Shown: positions 6,625 through 9,299 of the stretch, one piece after another
How positions within the stretch are numbered: position 1 is the first letter of the stretch
Layout of the letters: each line of letters begins with the position of its first letter
The notes under the pieces: generated by a model
What the model was told of the DNA's origin: nothing
The model's input: the letters and a program-made list of their open reading frames with translations, nothing else
Database searches by the model: none
NCBI GenBank assembly: GCA_023392515.1
Contig: JAEVYX010000125.1
Location: 1 to 9,299 of the forward strand
Source: Bacillota bacterium
Lineage (GTDB): Bacteria > Bacillota > Clostridia > Christensenellales > Aristaeellaceae
Direction: 5' to 3'
Length of the DNA: 9,299 nucleotides
Program-made: the position numbers and the translations under genes

Positions 6625-7044
6625 ATGAAAACCATTGTACTGTACTACTCCTACAAGGGGCATACCAAAGCGGTGGCACAAAAAATGGCCAAGGCTCAGG
6701 GGGCTGAGGCAGTGGAAATCCAAACAAAAAAGGTGAAGAGCATGGCGGCAACAGCGTTCTTTGACTGCCCCCGGGCCATGATGCGCAAAGCCGTCCCCAT
6801 CAAGCCCATCACGAAAAACCTAGCCGGCTACGACCGCATCATCCTGGCGGCTCCCGTGTGGGCGGGCAACCCGGCCCCGGCCTTCAACGCCATGGTGAAG
6901 CTCCTGCCCAAGGGCAAGGAGGTAAAGGTGGTGCTTGTCTCCAAGGGCGGAGAGACGGAAAAGAGCGCGGCGGGCACCAAAGCCCTCATCGAAAAGCAGG
7001 GCTGCCGCGTGGCTGGCTATGAGGATGTAAAGGAACCGGCCTGA
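6625..7044 (+). CDS. Flavodoxin-like (FMN-binding) protein
   Basis: ATG 6625 is chosen because AAGGGAG lies 8 nt before it; an earlier ATG at 6583 lies next to the predicted transcription start and has no site. The 139-residue product begins with the flavodoxin beta-1 strand and phosphate loop (MKTIVLYYSYKGHTK, residues 1-15), has a second flavin-loop motif APVWAGNPAPAFNAM (76-90), and ends with the VVLVSKGGET strand (102-111). These features fit a short-chain flavodoxin that binds FMN noncovalently and carries electrons in the cytoplasm. It is close to usual flavodoxin length. The partner is unknown; the divergent Fe-S dehydratase needs no electrons for catalysis, so a link is only speculative. 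The very strong promoter implies high constitutive expression. Confidence 0.88.
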   Translation: MKTIVLYYSYKGHTKAVAQKMAKAQGAEAVEIQTKKVKSMAATAFFDCPRAMMRKAVPIKPITKNLAGYDRIILAAPVWAGNPAPAFNAMVKLLPKGKEVKVVLVSKGGETEKSAAGTKALIEKQGCRVAGYEDVKEPA

Positions 7045-7050
7045 CAGACG

Positions 7051-7923
7051 CTATTTCATAAACCCGTATTCAGTAAAGGCCCGGCGGATGCCTTCTTCCG
7101 TCGTGGAGAAGTGCAGGCCCTGCTCCTCGGCCTTTGCGCAGTCCATGCGCAAATCGGGGTACTTGCCCTTTTCCTCTTCCTCCGGGCGCAACAGTTCTTT
7201 TATCCGGTCTTTGGCACCCAAATAGGTGAATACCGCCCGGGCAGCCTCAAAGGTGCTGATTTCCGAGCAGCTTCCAAAGTTGTAGACTCCGGCTTGTACG
7301 TGCAAAAGGCCGGGGATGTTTTCAATCACTTCCTGTACATAGGTAATACCCCGGCCGCTTCGGCTGGGAAGGGTGAGGGGCTCGCTCGTATAAATCGCCT
7401 GCTGGCATTTTGTAATCAGGTTCTGGCTGGTAAACAGCCCCCGTACGTGAAAATCATACATCCAGGTCAGGCGGATGGCGGCATAATTGTCCGTTGCGGC
7501 AGCAATGTGCTCCTCCGCCTCTTTTTTATGCTTTCCGTATATGTTCTTTGGCGCAAGGGGAATGTCCTCCCGGTGGGGGCCTGCCTCCGCGGTTCCGTTG
7601 TACACCTGGTCGGTGCTGAAGTGGACCAATCTCGCCCCCGTCTCCCTGCAGGCGATGGCCAGGTTTTCGGCCCCCTCCACGTTGACCTGGAAGGACAGCG
7701 CCGGGTCTTTTTCGCATGCATCCATCCGGGAAATGGCGGCGCTGTGGATGATGGCCAGGGGCTTGTATTCCCTGGCGGCCTTTAGGCAGGCCTCCCGGTC
7801 CTGAATATCCAAATCGTTATGGCTAAGCCCCAGAACGGGCATCTTTTCTTTTAAATACCGGTAAAGCCTGGATGCGCAAAACCCGTTGATGCCGGTTAAA
7901 AGGATCAAGCCGGAATTCGCCAT
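7051..7923 (-). CDS. RmlD-like dTDP-4-dehydrorhamnose reductase family protein (extended SDR)
   Basis: ATG 7923 sits 7 nt after AGGAGG, so I prefer it to an in-frame ATG at 7962. The 290-residue protein has an N-terminal Rossmann nucleotide-binding loop (ILLTGINGF, residues 7-15), in which the third glycine of TGxxGxxG is replaced; a downstream HSAA motif (60-63); FSTDQVYNG (102-110) supplying the active-site Thr/Asp; and the catalytic Tyr129-Lys133 pair (NIYGKHK). These match the RmlD subgroup of extended short-chain dehydrogenases, which reduce 4-keto sugar nucleotides with NAD(P)H for surface polysaccharide. No other rhamnose or sugar nucleotide gene is next to it, so the exact substrate is open. 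It ends 6 bp from the convergent flavodoxin gene. A terminator-like hairpin lies between it and any visible promoter. Confidence 0.88.
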   Translation of the reverse strand: MANSGLILLTGINGFCASRLYRYLKEKMPVLGLSHNDLDIQDREACLKAAREYKPLAIIHSAAISRMDACEKDPALSFQVNVEGAENLAIACRETGARLVHFSTDQVYNGTAEAGPHREDIPLAPKNIYGKHKKEAEEHIAAATDNYAAIRLTWMYDFHVRGLFTSQNLITKCQQAIYTSEPLTLPSRSGRGITYVQEVIENIPGLLHVQAGVYNFGSCSEISTFEAARAVFTYLGAKDRIKELLRPEEEEKGKYPDLRMDCAKAEEQGLHFSTTEEGIRRAFTEYGFMK

Positions 7924-7970
7924 GATGGTCCCTCCTTTGATAGGGTGTCTGTTCCCTTTCATTCGCCGGA

Positions 7971-7996
7971 GAAGAGAAAAACCCTTGCGAAAGGGT
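7971..7996 (-). terminator. Intrinsic terminator or attenuator upstream of the RmlD-like gene
   Basis: On the minus strand ACCCTT-TCGC-AAGGGT forms a 6-bp stem with a tight tetraloop, followed by TTTTCTCTTC. It ends transcripts coming from the holin-endolysin side. Only about 50 nt separates it from the RmlD-like start, with no promoter visible between, so it could also act as a conditional attenuator. Confidence 0.72.
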
Positions 7997-7998
7997 AC

Positions 7999-8168
7999 AA
8001 AAAAGGCTGTCGTGTTAGTCGTATAATGTCATAAATATATAAGAGGATGGCATCCGAAGGTTTCCAAAGGGCGACCGGAAAGCCCTTTGGTCGCGTCCAT
8101 AGGCGCGAAATCCCTCCTCTTAAATAACTTTATACATTATATGCGTTTAGCACGATAGCCCCTTTCTT
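7999..8168. repeat. 170-bp imperfect palindrome (MITE-like element or structured RNA)
   Basis: The two ends are about 50-bp inverted copies of each other (7999-8050 and 8112-8168), sharing GGCTxTCGTGxTA, TATAATGT, ATAAA and AAGAGGA. Inside, AAGAGGA (8041-8047) pairs with TCCTCTT (8115-8121), enclosing a perfect 9-bp hairpin, CCAAAGGGC (8064-8072) with GCCCTTTGG (8082-8090), and a small CGCG / CGCG hairpin (about 8092-8107), so a branched fold is possible. There is no ORF. I see no clear target-site duplication. It fits a nonautonomous mobile element better than a known riboswitch class, none of which I recognise. Confidence 0.65.
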
Positions 8169-8190
8169 AGACTATATGCGCAGTTATATT

Positions 8191-8388
8191 TCAGAAATGA
8201 CCTTCGGCGGTGGGGTTGTTCAGCACCCCAAAGGCCGCCAATAAAGACAGGGTCAGATCGATCACCGTTTTCAACCATTCTTCTGTAATGCCCAGCGTTT
8301 CATACAGGCCTAGGTTGCCCATTAGCATCATCAGCGTGGACAGGATGCCTGCCCACACCACCTTTGATTTCCAGCGATTTTGCTCCAT
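8191..8388 (-). CDS. Phage-type holin (phi-LC3-like)
   Basis: ATG 8388 follows AGGAGG by 7 nt; a longer frame from 8469 is not supported. The 65-residue product has a charged N-terminus (MEQNRWKSK), a first membrane segment (about 10-29), an acidic turn (ITEEW), a second membrane segment (about 41-57), and ends NNPTAEGHF. The two-helix layout and the NPT-x-G tail are typical of small holins of Firmicutes phages. Holins form membrane lesions that release or activate the endolysin. It lies 86 bp downstream of the endolysin gene on the same strand, so the pair probably forms one lysis unit, although the endolysin comes first, the less common order. Confidence 0.85.
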   Translation of the reverse strand: MEQNRWKSKVVWAGILSTLMMLMGNLGLYETLGITEEWLKTVIDLTLSLLAAFGVLNNPTAEGHF

Positions 8389-8474
8389 TCCCTTTCCTCC
8401 TTTTTTAAAGTGATTGATTGCCTCGCTTTTGCCGGGAGGGCTGTGATTCCGAAAGCATCCGTGCATCATTCCCT

Positions 8475-9299
8475 TTACGATAGTGCCACCGCCGCCCCGG
8501 GATACCGGGCCGCAAGCGCTTCCGCCTCCCCCTTTGAAAGGCCCGGGATGGTCACTTGATAGGCGGGCTCCTCATCCGGCGTATCCCCGGGGTCCGCCGT
8601 TTCATAAAGCGCGGTCCAGGTCTTTGGCCCGGCCACCCCGTCTGCATCAAGGCCCCAATCTTTTTGAAAGGCAATAACAGCCTTTTGCGTCTCTCCGCCG
8701 AAAATTCCGTCCGCGCCGTATTGGGGCAGGGCCATTCCCTTTGCCAACAAAAGCTGTTGGAGCCTATTCACATCCTCCCCCCGGTCGCCCTTGCGCAAGG
8801 TGGGGGAAAGGCTTTCCCCGGCATCTGTTTCCGGTTCCGTCTGCATGTTTTCATCCAGCCCTTTCAATTTGGCCCAATGGGTGAAGGATGTCTGGCCTAT
8901 GTTCCTTCGCACTACGCCGTAGGCGTGACCCCGGGCCTCCACAATCGTTCCGTCGCCCAGGCAAACCGCCACGTGCTTTTTCTTGCCGCTGGTATCGTCG
9001 TGGCGAAAGAGCATCAGCCCTTCGGATTTTTCCGGAAGCGTCGCCATCCTGCCCTTTTCTTCCCATATATCCTGATTCCATTGGCTGGTTGCTCCGGATA
9101 CCAGCCTGTACCCCCCTGCGGCGGCCGCCGCCCTTGTCAGTTGGGCGCAGTCGTAGCAGCGCTTCCCAATCCATTTGGGCCCGTAGGTGAAAATCATGGC
9201 GGCATAGTCCGGATACTGTTTGGCCTGGGCGTTCAGCCGGGCTTGGGTGCAGACCCAGCCGGTGGCGCCCATCACATAGCCGCAGCCAACCCTGTCCAT
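8475..9299 (-). CDS. Phage-type NlpC/P60 endolysin with peptidoglycan-binding domain, N-terminus probably beyond the right edge
   Basis: The frame is open from the window edge (274 residues visible) to TAA at 8477-8475. The N-terminal part is an NlpC/P60 cysteine peptidase: Cys51 in CYDCAQLTRAAAAAGG is the nucleophile, His109 in KKHVAVC the base, and Glu121 in TIVEARG the likely third residue. It is followed by a PG_binding_1 domain (about 163-232, LRKGDRGEDVNRLQ, DGIFGGETQKAVIAFQ, DGVAGPKTWTAL), an acidic linker, and a short C-terminal module (about 246-274, VTIPGLSKGEAEALAARYPG). This is a peptidoglycan hydrolase cutting stem peptides. The ATG at the very edge cannot be tested for a ribosome binding site; the GCGYVMGATGW motif so near it suggests some residues are missing. 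No signal peptide is visible. The neighbouring holin supports a phage lysis role. Confidence 0.87.
   Translation of the reverse strand: MDRVGCGYVMGATGWVCTQARLNAQAKQYPDYAAMIFTYGPKWIGKRCYDCAQLTRAAAAAGGYRLVSGATSQWNQDIWEEKGRMATLPEKSEGLMLFRHDDTSGKKKHVAVCLGDGTIVEARGHAYGVVRRNIGQTSFTHWAKLKGLDENMQTEPETDAGESLSPTLRKGDRGEDVNRLQQLLLAKGMALPQYGADGIFGGETQKAVIAFQKDWGLDADGVAGPKTWTALYETADPGDTPDEEPAYQVTIPGLSKGEAEALAARYPGAAVALS

Noticed and set aside
7111..7785. Plus-strand open frame (224 codons) opposite the RmlD-like gene
   Set aside because: No recognisable domain or ribosome binding site; the minus-strand protein has full catalytic motifs across the same bases.
8041..8121. Known riboswitch class in the centre of the palindrome
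   Set aside because: I compared it with the remembered consensus of THF, fluoride, TPP, guanidine, ydaO-type and T-box RNAs; the conserved cores are not there.

Overview
The window reads as a low-to-mid GC Gram-positive chromosome, most likely a member of the Clostridia. The reasons are strong AGGAGG-type ribosome binding sites, sigma-A-like promoters, a class I cyclic-di-GMP riboswitch, a LysM protein and a Firmicutes-type phage holin with its endolysin. No rRNA, tRNA, CRISPR array or transposase gene is visible. The assignment to Clostridia is inference; no marker gene fixes the genus.

Layout. (1) Bases 1-2662, minus strand: a very large secreted subtilisin-like protease, cut by the left edge. 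It has a signal peptide, a Pro/Glu-rich linker, an SH3-like domain, a second linker, two Big_2 immunoglobulin-like domains, an I9-like propeptide, an S8 catalytic domain and a (Pro-Thr)n tail. (2) Bases 2663-3053: its long 5' leader. A promoter (3025-3053) fires almost directly into a c-di-GMP-I aptamer (2926-3012), followed by a small upstream ORF and about 210 nt more before the protease start. (3) Bases 3269-4104, plus strand: an AT-richer segment with two small zinc-ribbon genes, the second membrane-anchored. (4) Bases 4204-4773, plus: a LysM - peptidoglycan-binding - LysM protein. (5) Bases 4786-6540, minus: an IlvD/Edd family [4Fe-4S] dehydratase, probably of the sugar-acid type. (6) Bases 6546-7044, plus: a flavodoxin-like protein behind a perfect TTGACA-17-TATAAT promoter. 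(7) Bases 7051-7923, minus: an RmlD-like NAD(P)-dependent sugar nucleotide reductase, preceded by a terminator-like hairpin and a 170-bp imperfect palindrome (7999-8168). (8) Bases 8191-9299, minus: a phage-type holin and an NlpC/P60 endolysin that runs off the right edge.

How the parts fit. The clearest system is regulatory: c-di-GMP, the signal for the motile-to-sessile switch, appears to control a secreted multidomain protease through an RNA leader. The rest looks like a mosaic of single-gene units in alternating orientation, with tight convergent ends (12 bp at 4774-4785, 6 bp at 7045-7050), rather than one operon. The holin and endolysin may be the edge of a prophage or a domesticated lysis pair. 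The 170-bp palindrome beside them is the least explained element.
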